64,000 bases of DNA from Absidia repens (taxonomy: Eukaryota; Mucoromycota; Mucoromycetes; Mucorales; Cunninghamellaceae). Numbering within the stretch: the stretch's first letter is position 1; the number at the start of each line of letters is the position of its first letter. The notes beneath the pieces are model-generated. The model ran no database searches, had not been told where the DNA came from, and worked only from the letters and a program-made list of their open reading frames with translations. The DNA lies in NCBI GenBank assembly GCA_002105175.1, contig MCGE01000004.1, positions 2,108,001 through 2,172,000 on the forward strand, read 5' to 3'. Position numbers and translations under genes: made by a program. Of the stretch, positions 50,136 to 61,904 are shown in pieces.

Positions 50136-50370
50136 TTTGAGCACCAAGGCAAAATAGGAAATAGATAACTCTCATATAGCGCATTTTGCACTTGTTTTTT
50201 TCAGCGTATATATGGCTCCTTGCCCCATCCTTGGAGACCTTGCGCCTAGTTGGCAGTTCTAGACCGTTTCATATGCAACATGGTATTATTTCCGTTCTAC
50301 CATTCATATAATCAGCCAAGACTATATTGTCGACGTAACAGCTCCACTTGACTCGGCATATTGTATATAT

Positions 50371-51244
50371 GGTGCGGCTCACTCATAATGTCAAATATTA
50401 GGCATGATCCTAGAAAGCTGATAGTTTTTTAAAAAATGGCCACCTCAAAAAAACAATGTATAAACATGATAATTCAGACCTTTAAGAACAAAACTTGTAC
50501 ATCGGTAATAAAAAAAGAAAAACTTATCAGCCTTCAAAAAAGAAGATTTTGGCTGGTTGGCCTAGGATTTGAAACGTATCTGATGTACTAAAAAGGAAAA
50601 TTTATTTTGTAAAACACCGCGAAAACTGTAAAATATTATACAGAAAACAAGGTCCTGTTTTTGCTCGTTCCCGCTCCCATATCAAGCGTAGCTAATAGAT
50701 GTAGATGTAGATGTAGATTGTAAGACTTGCAAATGAGGATTAGTTTATGTATTTTTATTTACTATTTGTACAATAAAAAGTGCCGTCCCTTCTTTTTTTT
50801 GTTGTTGTTGTACGGACACACACCCGTTTGTATTTTTCTGCTTATAATAAGTCCATGTATATACATTTGGTAAGACAATCAAACAATGATAGAAAAAGGC
50901 AAGACAAAGTTTATTCAGTAGTAATTATAACAATGACAACCAATACTAAACTAAGATGAAGGTTAATCTAATAGTGGTCCCGAATTCTGGATCCAAAATG
51001 AAAGGGGTTCCCCATGCATCTCGTAAGACCTGAGCTGAAAACCCTTCTAAACTAGTCCTGACGCTAATCCCAGTTGAACAACATCCCATTGAGATCAATG
51101 AAATGGCGGTGACTTGAGGGAAAAAAAAAAGAAAAGAAAGGAAGGAGGGAAAAAAAAGGCTTTAAAAGGTATTTTTCAAACTGCGATTGAAGCCATAAAT
51201 TTGAAATGAAAATTGAAAATTTGACATTATAAGCGAGCCGCACC
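50371..51244 (-). mobile_element. dispersed repeat R8, inverted copy of R6 with the same terminal inverted repeats
   Basis: Left end GGTGCGGCTCACTCATAATG, right end complement of CATTATAAGCGAGCCGCACC. The internal order mirrors R6: AGGCATGATCCTAGAAAGCT, a short GATGTA repeat, GTTGTTGTTGTACGGACACA, the core at about 50990-51062, then the GATTGAAGCC end block. The left flank carries the distal motif GCATATTGTATATATGGTGC, again joined to an older copy. No target-site duplication is obvious, and it has no coding capacity. Confidence 0.7.
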
Positions 51245-51719
51245 TTAGAGTCTACAGTATAATGTGGGAAGGTAATGAGTTGAAATGAGATTTAAAATGC
51301 GTTTTTATTTGAAGAATGTATAACATGATAATACTGCATGCGAACTATCCAGATTGTATGTAACCTGGTTCTAATTTGATACCAATATTTTTTTTTGGGG
51401 GGGGGACAAATTTATATGGACATGGAGAACGCTCAAAACAACCGCTTTTAATATAGAGCCGCAAAAATCAAACTTCTTGCCAAAAATATAAAAGTATACA
51501 CTAAAACCTCCCTATTTTTCCCAATACCGTCTTCAGGAGAGCCCTAAATTCTGACAAAACGTAGTAAAAACGATGCTATTATCTAAAGAAATACCTCGTA
51601 AATTCATGTGTGACCCACGTTAGCAACACACATCAAAAATACACTAGAAGGGTTCTATCGGTGGTAGCGTCAGCGATACTATGACGGTCAGGAGAATGGT
51701 CAATTTTGATATAAAGGGG
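51245..51719. other. intergenic, nothing recognised
   Basis: AT-rich spacer with a G run at about 51398. Confidence 0.5.
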
Positions 51720-52130
51720 TGATTGTAAAAGGGATCTGATATGCTGTACAAGACATACAAGGCATGAGAAAGATGATAAATGACAGCTATTATTAAAGTA
51801 TAGCGGCTGTCATCACTAATCTAAATGGGTTAAGGTAAAAAGAGATCTGTTGCACAGAGAGAGAATACTGGGAGATTTTTCATTGAAGCAACTTTTAAAA
51901 AAAATGTATTTTATTCAAATGTAGATACAAACTATGAAGAAAACTAATACTAAACGAAGCTAAGCTATTGGAAGCTCCAAAAAAGCCAACTAATGGTGGT
52001 CCTAAATCCTGAATTCAAAATGAAAGAATGTTCCCATACATCTTGAAATTCCTAATTTGAAACCCATTCAAAACTAGTCCTGGTACCATTCCAAGTCCAA
52101 CGTAATCTCAAAAAAGTTACAACGGTGAAG

Positions 52131-52163
<33 letters not shown>

Positions 52164-52215
52164 AGCCAAGTAAAAATAGGGCAAAAATAAAAACCAGTTA
52201 TGCGGGATTGGAAAT
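51720..52215 (-). repeat. dispersed repeat family, copy R9
   Basis: The core at about 52010-52082 in plus-strand view (GAATTCAAAATGAAAGAATG, CATACATCTTGAAATTCCTA, AAAACTAGTCCTGGTACC). An A run of about 30 bases near 52131-52160 lies where other copies have the T/C stretch. The proximal end is TATGCGGGATTGGAAATCC. Confidence 0.65.
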
Positions 52216-52766
52216 CCTTCCTGTGACCTCTCCTTAAAAATGGCCGTGCTGGACGCATGAAAGATGTGCAGAAAAGGACACATAAAAAAGTAAGCAACGA
52301 TGAGCGTATAAAAAGAACAAGAGTAAAATGTACTGGACCGTGAGTAGTATACTCGCCCAACATTCAGCTATTTTTTACTGCTGGAATTTCTCGACCTATC
52401 AGCCAAAACCGAGCAACTTCAAATGCCTTTTTAAAAACAAAAATACACGCAACCACATAATCTTGTTCGTTTCAGTCATTACTCTGATATTATGCGATCA
52501 AAAGTTTTATTTTCAGTTAATAAAAATAAAACCTTAGCATTTTCCATGAGACCCAAATCGTTTAGCTGTCTTACTGAACTACACCATAATAAAAAGATTT
52601 CCCATAAAAACATATATTTACTGATCACCCACACTTATATCTATATAAATAGCCGTAAAGATTCATGTATAAAGATGTCAAAGTAATATTTTATTTCAAA
52701 TCAGTAATAATCAAATGCAATCTATTCTAGATACTAATACTAAACTACAAAAGAAATAGAAAGTCC
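52216..52766. other. intergenic, 3' flank of HPRT, no gene seen
   Basis: Short random frames and AT-rich sequence only. Confidence 0.5.
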
Positions 52767-53765
52767 TCATACAGCGTATGCCTTCTTGCCATGTTCCTAA
52801 ATATATACATATAGAGAAGTTCAGAAGTTAATATATATATCTAAATTGGTCAAACTTGGCTTCCTCTTACGCTAATAACACAAATGTGATCGAGATCACG
52901 GAAATGTTCATTGTAATCCAGAGCATAACCAACAACAAAAGCGTCAGGAATAGCAAAGCCAACGTAGTGAGGTATGTAACCGTTGCTTCGTTCAGTTTTC
53001 TTGATCAATAAACTGGTGACCTTAACAGTCTTTGGTTTGTAAGTTTGGAGACGTTCCAATAAAGCAACCATGGTTTTGCCAGTGTCAATGATATCTTCAA
53101 CAATTAGAATGTTCTATACAAGGGAGGATTGAGTTAAAACGGTGAATGTGTTCAAGGTCAAATATGGCCAAATCTCTAAACCTGTACATCTTTTCGATCG
53201 GTCCACAGTGATATTTACCTTTCCCTCAAAGTCCTTCAGTTCATTTTCGGTTAAAGAGATGTTCACACCCACTGATTGATCGTTTTGATAAGACTTCACA
53301 CGAATAAATTCCAAGCTCAACGGCACTGACTGACCATGAGCAGTTGTAAGCTTCTTGATACAGTTGACCAAGTCAGCAAAGTATTGATGTCCACCTTTCA
53401 AAATACAACATACAACTATTTTATGAAGTAAAAAAACGCCCGTGAGTTTTACAAAATATATTTTTTACATTTCCTATGTATATATGTGTGTATGTGAGTG
53501 CCTTACCTAAAGGACCATCATTTTGATCAACAATAAGACGAGCCAGCTTTTGAACACGATCCTATTATTATTGTAATTATAAGTAGAAGGTGAGTTAACT
53601 TTCTTGCAACTTGACGTGGTCCGAGGTGTTCAAATTTACCATAATGACACCATGGGGAATCAGAATACTAGACACATCTTGCTCGTAGTGATTAGGGATA
53701 ACAAAGTGATCAAGGGAATAATGATTCTTGTCAACGGTGACATCAATCCATTGTGAAGGGTCCAT
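52767..53765 (-). CDS. HPRT1: hypoxanthine-guanine phosphoribosyltransferase
   Basis: Five exons (53765..53640, 53561..53507, 53415..53219, 53113..52871, 52796..52767) give 216 residues, close to animal [24 protein letters not shown] near the N terminus, [20 protein letters not shown] around residues 60-80, [13 protein letters not shown], the PRPP-binding [15 protein letters not shown], and [20 protein letters not shown] with ICVIS follow the animal enzyme in order. The final 10-codon exon (EHGKKAYAV) replaces a stop that would follow read-through of the last intron. It converts hypoxanthine and guanine plus PRPP to IMP and GMP in purine salvage, in the cytosol. The resemblance to the animal-type enzyme, rather than short yeast Hpt1, is notable. 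Confidence 0.95.
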
Positions 53766-54949
53766 GGTGTAGTATGGTTTTAAATTAAAGAAGAGTAGAG
53801 GGAAGGAAAAAAAAAAAAAAAAAAAAAGGAGAGGACGAAAGCCACTTGTGAGCTGAAAATTCATCAAATTAAACTCCGTTGTTTGTGAACGATTTCGTAG
53901 GTCAGGCAACCAGCATCCATGAGCAAATGCAGTCCCGACCTTGTCATCTGAGGTCACTATTATACTAGAAGATCCTATTTTTTTTTCTTTAAAAACACAT
54001 AACAAAAACTGAAAAATAAGGAACTATCCACTTGCTACATCCCGGGGCTATTTTTACATGTGAGTGATGGGTTCATGGTGGGTCACGAATTCCTATGTAG
54101 TTTAAGGAGCTCAAATCAACTTTATTTTAAGTGCAACGTCGATCAGGTACACATATCGAGATACAGTTTATTAACTTTAAATTGAGACGAATGTAAAATA
54201 AATCAAGACGGTAGTATCATACAATTGGGATGGGGAGTGAATGTTCGTGTTGTTTTAATTTTCAGTTTCCATCACCCAAAAAAAAAAATTGCACTTTGTC
54301 TCAACTGGAACTTAAAATACTGTAGACATCAATAAACGCTTTTGATTTATTTTAAATCCAAAAATTGACAGTGCCTCAAGAGCAGCCTTCAAATAGGAAT
54401 ATTTCTCCAGTAATAATGACACATTTTATATTAGGCTACGGTACCCTGGATTGTGTGTACATGGTTGATGGTCTGAAAATAAAAATAAAAAGGGGTGCAA
54501 TTTTCGGCTAGTTCAAGAGGAAAAGAGGAGGAGGATGGATCAATGGAAATATGATATTTGGTGCGGTAAATAGGCTACTATGCAACACATCATATGCTCC
54601 AGCCTGGTACCTAGAATAGATACGTATGAGCGATATTGAACAATTTATATAATATTCAATTTTAATTCATGTACAGTATACCTGTAGCACCGCATCCCTA
54701 ACATATTCTCCAAGTCGGACATCACTTACCTCCTTTTGTATGAAAATGGATAGCCCTGTCATACCCTTCACTGACCTGTTCGCTATGACCAGAATGTTCC
54801 CCCAAAAAATATTCTAGGAGGTTAAATTATTAATTTTGCAAATGCTAAGAACAACGGGTGTAGTACACTGGTGACATGTCTCAAGTTCATTAGCATTGAC
54901 TGGTAGAACGGTATGCTTATATTTCATATTAAATGGTTCAGGGCTGCCA
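53766..54949. other. intergenic, no gene seen
   Basis: HPRT promoter side with an A run at about 53808-53827, then AT-rich spacer. A short frame at 53830-54005 has no homology I can name. Confidence 0.5.
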
Positions 54950-55740
54950 ACCTGTCGCTTGTATTTTGAAGTTGGTGAGCAAAAGCAGATAAGGTGGTTG
55001 AACTAGAAAGCAGGTGCTCGATAGGGCATTCAAAAAAGATCAACAATAACGCCATATCTCACTATTACATGGCACATAGAATGGTTAACGAATAAAAGAA
55101 ATGTTTTATTGGAGTATATATTGATAGGCACTAACTAAAGACAAGAGGTTCATTGTCACAAGAGATCTAATGGAAGGATCTAATGGAAGTCGTATGTTGG
55201 AGACTAACAGAAAAACTAAAGAGAGTTCAATGGAATGGTCAGCTCTAATTTAAAGACGTTGTCGCAAAAAGATATTTGATATATTGCACAAGATGTAATA
55301 AAGACCGGGAAGTATATTTGTTATTGAAGCACAGAAGCGATCTACACTATTCAAAAGGGGTGATGGTAGTAAAAATTGGATCTATTGCACAAGACATGAG
55401 AGATACTTATGGGACATTTTTCATTGAAGCATGTAAAAAAAGATATATTTTATTGGGATGTAGATATAAACTAAGACACACTGACATTAACCTAAGCTAA
55501 TGAAGGCCCCAAAAACACCAACTAATGGTGCCCTCAAATCCCTAGATCCAAAATGAGAGGGTTTCCCCATGCAACTTGTAATCCCTGATCTGAAATCGGT
55601 TCTAAACTAGTCCTGACACTAATCTAAGTCCACTATCACCCTATAGGGCTACAATTGTGAAGAATTAAGGAAAGAAAAAAAAGAGAGTAAAAATTGGGAG
55701 TAAATAAAAAAAAATTCACGTGTGCGGGATTTGAAATCTT
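54950..55740 (-). repeat. dispersed repeat family, copy R10
   Basis: The core in plus-strand view lies at about 55548-55618 (TCCAAAATGAGAGGGTTTCC, GCAACTTGTAATCCCTGATC, CTAAACTAGTCCTGACAC). Proximal end GTGTGCGGGATTTGAAATC near 55723. The distal body includes AACCTGTCGCTTGTATTTTG near 54959 and GATAGGCACTAACTAAAG near 55128, shared with R2 and R7 surroundings. Confidence 0.65.
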
Positions 55741-56194
55741 TTTTTTTTTTTGCTGTGGCTCTTCTGAGTTTGGGTTGTAAATTTTAAAAACGACCATGGT
55801 CGATGTATAAGAAGGGATGAACACATTGAAAAATAAACCGCGATGGGAGCGTAAAAATTTAATCGCTGAAGAGCATTGGAGAGTTTTGAGGAGAAAGCGC
55901 TTGTTTAACCACAGTCGACCTGCGCCAGATTTTTTCACATACATTATATAAATTAAAAATAAGATGACCTTCTCTTTTTCAAAGCTATGAAAAAAAAAAA
56001 ATAGCTTCTATTCACGCGTAATTTGAATTCGCTGGACTGCACTCGGAATTTGATGGGTTTAAAAGGAGGATATACTTTATTAAAGCATATGCATAAACCG
56101 AGAAAATCCACAGTGATTTCAAAAGGGAGATGTAAAGCTATCTACGCACACAACAAACTAAACGTATGATAAATAATTAATGATCAAAGGATGC
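55741..56194. other. intergenic, nothing recognised
   Basis: AT-rich spacer between repeat copies R10 and R11. Confidence 0.5.
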
Positions 56195-56425
56195 AAATAC
56201 ATTTTATTCAAATAGGAGATAAACCAAGATGAGGGTAAATGATACTATCGTAGGAAACTAATCTAATGGGAGTCCCAGATCTTGAAACATCAAAATGAAG
56301 GATTTATCCATGCATCTTGTATATCTCTGGCTGAAGTCCTTCCAATTTTATATCTAATACTAGTCTAACATCAATTTGGCATCACCGTAATATCGATGAA
56401 AGAAAAACCCTGAGCGGTATTTGAA
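56195..56425 (-). repeat. dispersed repeat family, copy R11 (strongly diverged)
   Basis: Only a weak core remains at about 56285-56370 (plus-strand view: CATGCATCTTGTATATCTCT, then a CTAATACTAGTC block). The proximal motif survives as GAGCGGTATTTGAATTCC. Confidence 0.45.
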
Positions 56426-56605
56426 TTCCAAAAATTGAATAAAAGCTAAAACTAAATCATGAGAGATGGGCAAAATTACAAAAACTAAATAAGCGTAAGC
56501 AGTAAATAAATAAATAGAGGCAATAATAGTGTATCATAAAAATAGAATAAATGTACTTGGAGGCGGAGGAGTAAAACTAATCAGGACCGGATCGAATAGA
56601 GGTCT

Positions 56606-58305
56606 TCAGTTTGTTGAATTCAAGGAAAGAGCAGATGCAGGCTTCGTAGGGTTGGTGGTGGTCAATGGATCATGCATCTTCGCAGTTGTAAATTGCTGGG
56701 CATTCATCTTGAAATGTGGTTTGGTATAACTGACATTTGCTGTTTCCACATCATATACGTTCGAGTTCACGGCAAAACAATCAGCAAATGGGTCTTGTGT
56801 ATTACCAGGGATAATAGTGTTGTTATTTATGGTTCGAGAAGACGTCTTGAGATTGTCGTATTGATGATTTATCACATTGTCGCCATTCGTGATTTGTAAA
56901 ACGCTGGTGTCTCTATCGTCGTAGGTATTATTTCCATTAATTTCGTTGGTGTCTATTGCTGTGAGGTGTTTTCCATTTCGAGATACTTGCCGTATGACAT
57001 TGATCTTGACATTGTCGTGAGTGGCGTTGATTGTGTGTGGTTTGGAAGGAGCACTAGTCATCATGCGCCCATCATTACATTCCCAGAACATTGATCCATT
57101 GCTATCATCATCATCTTCACTATCGTCCACTGGGTCCATTTCCATTGCTGTGATAGGTTGATGAATGTTGGCCAAGGGGGGGAATGCTGACCTAGAGTCG
57201 GATTCATCTTGTTCTTCTGGTTTGGCATCTGGTTTCATGCTTGTTAATTGTGAATGATTGGAAGCACAAGGAGACATCGTTGTTGTTGCTGTTGCTGTTG
57301 TCGCATTTTGTGAGACATAGGGCGAAACTGCTGGGCCACTGTACCCGATGCCCGTACCTTGTAAAGAATGGTGGCTAATGGTTGTAGATATCGAAGGTGT
57401 CGGATTAGGCACATATTGGTTGATTGGTGCTTGTACTGCAGTTGCTGAGGTTGAATGCGTGTGATTGTATGGCGGAGTAGTGAAGCACTGGAATGGTGCG
57501 CTTCCGACAGGTTCAGTTTCAGGCATACACATGGCAGATGATGGATAAAGTGGGTTGGAGCAGGTTGTTGTTGTTTTGGGTTGTTTGTGTAAGGGTGGTA
57601 TAATAAACATGGATGGATCACAGCGTTGGATGAGTTGTGATGGATCTGGTCGAATAGATTCGGACGCCGCAATAAAGTTCGGAAATGCATCATAAGCAAT
57701 ACAGGCATCCGTTTCTTGCATTGTTGACGTGTGGTTGTATTGTGAGAGCTGTGATATGGACCTTTCACGCGGTGGTAGTGGTGGTTGACCATTTTGATAC
57801 GGGGGAGGGGGCACAGTGCGTTGTGAAGTTGACGAGGATGAAGAGGTGCTGTTGCATAATAACAGAGTTTCCTGTGACCATAATTGTTGATCACCGTTAC
57901 TGCTTGAAGAGGAAGAAGTCGATAGGCCTAAATAGAAAGATATAGTAATATTAGTCATCTCATAGATTTATTTCTTTATGATGCAAGTTTACCTGAATAA
58001 TAAGCTGCTGGTTTTAATGGTATAGGTGGCGGCGGGGAAGATATTGGAGAAGGCGCTGATGCATTGGAGCTAACTGTGGGAGAAATAGGAGTGCTGGCAG
58101 TTGCATTGGTATCACTGGTATTTATTAATGCTTCATCAGGGGCGACTTCATCTTGTAATTCGCGAGCAAGGGCGGCATCTTTTTCTTCTTGTTCTAAGCG
58201 TCGTTGTTGTTCTATGTGCCAATTCTTGTCTTCTTGTCGCTGTAATTTTTTCACAAGCCTCTTTGACTTTCGTTCTTTATGTTCCTTCCCAAATAGGTGC
58301 CTCAT
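56606..58305 (-). CDS. unrecognised Ser/Pro/Thr-rich, mostly disordered protein
   Basis: Two exons (58305..57993 and 57927..56606) give 544 residues in frame. The N-terminal 70 residues are highly charged and probably coiled-coil (RLVKKLQRQEDKNWHIEQQR, then RLEQEEKDAALARELQDE). The last string resembles a UIM-like or LQxE helix, but this is weak. The rest is low complexity: PPPP tracts, PPPPYQNGQPPLPPRERS (a possible SH3/WW-binding site), an acidic DSEDDDDS stretch and Asn/Thr-rich tail. The ORF is open upstream of the chosen ATG, but that part is hydrophobic, T-run derived and probably untranslated. I know of no family match; it could be a signalling or endocytic adaptor. Confidence 0.6.
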
Positions 58306-59092
58306 TGCAATGAAGGGAGGTAGAGGAATTTGAAGACAGGTGAAGCAAAAGATAATAAAAAAAAAAGATAAAGGAAAAATAAGAAAAAAGAAACTGGTAT
58401 TCCAATAAATAATAATATCGATGGAAGGCGGATGCGTTGGGCTAAAAATAAATTCCACTCTTGGCACCCACTTGACTTTTATAGTGTGAGAAATCAGACT
58501 TTACCCCCTTAGAGATAGTCTCATTCTCGGCAATCCCAATTTAAACTTTCTGGATTGAATATCCTTTGATCACAGTACTGTAATTACAGCAAAGCGAATC
58601 CACCTTTTGAGAAAATTGACATGACACTGTGTACCTAGATTTGCTACTTAACATGTAGAGCAACTTAATTCCTGAACGAATTCAATCGCCGCCTTTATAT
58701 TTATGTTTATATATATTTGACAGTAGCTTAGCCACTTTTATAGGGACGATGACACAACATTAGTGTTTGCCAAGTAGACTTTAATGAATTTCTAACATAA
58801 GGGAGAATATATATATATATATATATATATGGATATTTCTAGCTACTATAATTACTTGGCAAAATGAAAAAAACAAAAAACCCGATTCATGGAGTTTGTT
58901 TCCATCGAGATCTTTAAAAGCAGACGAAATCATACTGGACGGATTAAAATACCGCTACTTTTATGCAACAAAGGAAAAAACACCCATGTAAGGTCGATTA
59001 AAAATTATATATGAACACATTTTTTTTCTTAGTGTTGCGTCTCATCTTTTCCAAGTTGTCATATTGAAAAAAAAAAAAATTGCCACTGTATT
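58306..59092. other. divergent intergenic region between two unrecognised genes
   Basis: No gene seen. Contains a TA dinucleotide run at about 58808-58831 and GATACA-type AT-rich sequence. The last 60 bases form the 5' flank of the next gene. Confidence 0.5.
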
Positions 59093-59902
59093 ATGGTAGA
59101 CAAAGGAGAACAGCATTCTGAACAATATAGTAAAGAATTACCTTCAAGACCAGATAATGATAAATCTCTTAACAGTAGAAAGGAACAAGAGCAAGAAACG
59201 TTAAATGATTTTCATCCATTACATCCTGCAGCCGTACCCACTCGAACACAACAGCAAAGACATAGGCGAAATTTGCGTTTAAGTGGCCAAGTCGATGTTG
59301 ACAAAGGTAGTCTTCCTCGCCATAATTTTAGTGAAGAGCGTAGAGATTCTTGGATAGATAGAATTAACTGTTCCACAAAAAATGGTAAGTGGCATAATAT
59401 ACATTAAATAACAATGTATTCCATATAAGAAATGTGCCATAGATAATCAACTCACTCTATTTTTTTTTTCTTTTCCCTTCAAGCAATTCGAAGAACATCT
59501 ATGATGGCGGCTGTTGATGAAAAGAAACTAATTGACAAAGTGGCAGATTCTATCAATGATTATGGTGATCTGCACCAGAATGATTCTTGGACTGACAAAG
59601 TAATGAGTTTTTTGTTCCCATCGATGGGTCTCGATTCCTCCTCGACAAACTCCGATGATACTGAACCAGCATCAACTGATCAAATCCAACAACAGGAACG
59701 TACTAACGATCGCAATTCTTGGTCCGCTATTACCAAAGGTACAATGAATGAGGTTGATAAAAGTGCGACGAACAAACATCCAAATGCAAATACTGGAGAC
59801 AAAGTATACGATGATACTTTAGAGAATAAACAAAATCAAGAACAACAACAGTTAGATTTAAATGATCAAACACAATGGCCACCCCTTAATACAGTAGATT
59901 AA
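59093..59902 (+). CDS. unrecognised small hydrophilic protein
   Basis: Two exons (59093..59384 and 59484..59902) give 236 residues in frame. The product is rich in Asp, Asn, Gln and Ser with almost no hydrophobic core. Possible short conserved pieces are PRHNFSEERRDSWIDRIN, MMAAVDEKKLIDKVADSI, and DSWTDKVMSFLFPSMGL, which looks like an amphipathic helix. I recognise no domain. AAATAAA-like signals follow at about 59968. Confidence 0.55.
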
Positions 59903-60129
59903 TCCGATAATAACATGTCACTCCACCATAATAAAAAATGATCATCACTTATTAGTAATATCCATCAAATAAATACATATATAAGAAGATAGTAATAACA
60001 ATTTTTTTTATTGATTTGGGGATTCATGCAAGATTAAAAAAAAAGGGGAAGGGAATGATACGATATAACGAATAAATGGGTTGAGTAAACTACAATGATA
60101 ATAATGATTTGTGTGGTGGATAAAGCGGT

Positions 60130-60674
60130 CTAGATTTCATGTTCGGCCAAAAGCATATTGGGGATACCATCCTTGATGTTGTAGACATGTTGACAGTTGT
60201 TACATACCATTTTTCCCTGTTGAATATGTGTCTAATAGAAAAGAATACACTGTCAATCAACCCAATTTTCACACCGATAATAGCATAGCAGCATTTAACT
60301 TACTTCCAAAATGAGATTGTGGAGAGCCTTCAAAAAGTCTTCGTTTTCATTGGCATCTTCTGGGACTTGTGCAGGAACATTACTGATACCAAGCTTATAA
60401 AAAATAAATAATATATATATATATATATATCAGTATCAAATTGCATCATGTTAATTATATTAATACGAGGAGAGAAAAGAGAAGACAAAATTACCTGATT
60501 CGCAGTGCTGGTAAGGGCTTCCCAATCCAACTTTGGCAGCATATTGGTCAAGAAAAGAGGATTGTATTCGGCTTCAATGAGTTCCACTTCGGCGTCTTCA
60601 AATCGAAGAGGAAAGTTGTTAGTATTGCAGTCTTTGACGTGGCATTGTAACATATTGTGAGTGATAAGTCTCAT
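60130..60674 (-). CDS. TRM112: multifunctional methyltransferase subunit TRM112
   Basis: Three exons (60674..60495, 60393..60304, 60231..60130) give 123 residues, the family's usual length. MRLITHNMLQCHVKDC at the N terminus, PLRFEDAEVELIEAEYNPLF, MLPKLDWEAL and the C-terminal KMVCNNCQHVYNIKDGIPNM...LAEHEI are all canonical. The zinc site here pairs C11 and C16 with CNNC. TRM112 is the common activator of the methyltransferases Trm9 (mcm5U34 of tRNA), Trm11, Bud23 (18S rRNA) and Mtq2 (eRF1). A TA run sits in intron 1. Confidence 0.95.
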
Positions 60675-61862
60675 ATTGTGTGAATAAAAGTGACAGTAAA
60701 TAGAAATAAAAAAATGAAGAAATGATCATTTTGATACAAAAAAAAAGAGCTTTGCTTCGGTATTTTAATTTTAATTTATAAGCCACTTTTTTTTGACCGC
60801 AAGTTGAACGCATGAATTAAGTGAAGTTGATTTTTTGCCGACAGTCTCAAATCACTACAATTATAAACTGTGCCCCTCCGTGGCCCATAAACACATTGAC
60901 AGTCTTAGTATCTTTAAACGAAAGGTGACGGCTACTACTCAATTATTAATATCAATTGTCCAAAACTGTACCGCCTGCATAATCATCCCTGTATTATCCA
61001 GTTGAGCTTTTTTTTTTTTTTTTTTTTTGAAAGTGTGTTTCATCAAGGTTGTGCATCAGTGAAAGCAAATTGATTTTATAAGAATGAAAAAATGCTAAAA
61101 TATAGCTATAGTGTTAACGTTTTTTTCTCAACCTCCCTCTGAAAAAAAGAAGTTCCAATTATTTTCTTTTCTTTTCGTACCTGCCAAAGCCAGCACTTCT
61201 CAGCGTCCATAACAGCCAACATCTTTCAATGTCAGTCATAGTCGACAATTTTTAGCACCCATCCACAGTCGACACTATTCAGCTTTCATCATAGCCAACA
61301 CTTTCCAGGAACGACGGTATTCAGCACTTTCCTGCCGTTCAAATCTCTTAATTTAGGTAATCCATTTTTTCACACCCTTTCTTTTCCAACCAGTCATAGA
61401 AGCACTTCTCTTTTCAGAAATCAGAGCAAGCACTTTTTTGCCTCCCTTTTAGAAAAGTAACAAAGCAAAAAGATACTGTGACAGGATTCTCATGCACCTC
61501 ATAAAAACCAATAAACTGCGTGGAGACAAAAAGTAGGCAATAAAACAATGATCGTTTATTTAAATATGAGAGCTATCCTATATATAATAAAACTATCATT
61601 ACTGTATCTAATGTACGGGGTATATTGCTATTTCTATGGCGTGCCATACAAGCCATTTGGAGCCAAGCTAGCAAGCTGTTTCAAGCAGAAGTATATAGAG
61701 TATCACGAGCAAAAAGCAACCAACCCATTCCAAATTCATAATCGCTAAATGACCGCTTGAGCCCATCGGCATATCACCATTCCAGATTAGAACATGTTGC
61801 CAACCAGTCTATTTTATCTTGGAATAAATTCAGGCCGCCAAACACAACTGACCATTCTTCAC

Positions 61863-61896
<34 letters not shown>

Positions 61897-61904
61897 AATG
61901 TATA
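60675..61904. other. intergenic, no gene seen
   Basis: TRM112 promoter side, a T run at about 61010-61028, and a repeated CAGC/ACTTTCAGC-like motif (GCCAGCACTTCTCAGC; GCCAACATCTTTC; GTCGACACTATTCAGC) at about 61185-61350 that resembles a decayed short tandem array. No coding signal beyond a short frame at 61548-61748. Confidence 0.45.

Noticed and set aside
49967..50191. Coding frame made of repeated FICY/LSAIKSRNIVS-type words
   Set aside because: It is a translation of the minisatellite; 68 is not a multiple of three, so the frame drifts and has no protein meaning.
53830..54005. Upstream extension of HPRT (frame starting MLCVFKEKKI)
   Set aside because: It would add a poly-Phe stretch from a T run; the ATG at 53765 gives a normal HPRT length and start.
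57244..57894. Alternative minus-strand frame inside the 544-residue gene
   Set aside because: It has unusual His/Gln-rich composition and no splice continuity; the other frame joins its first exon in phase.
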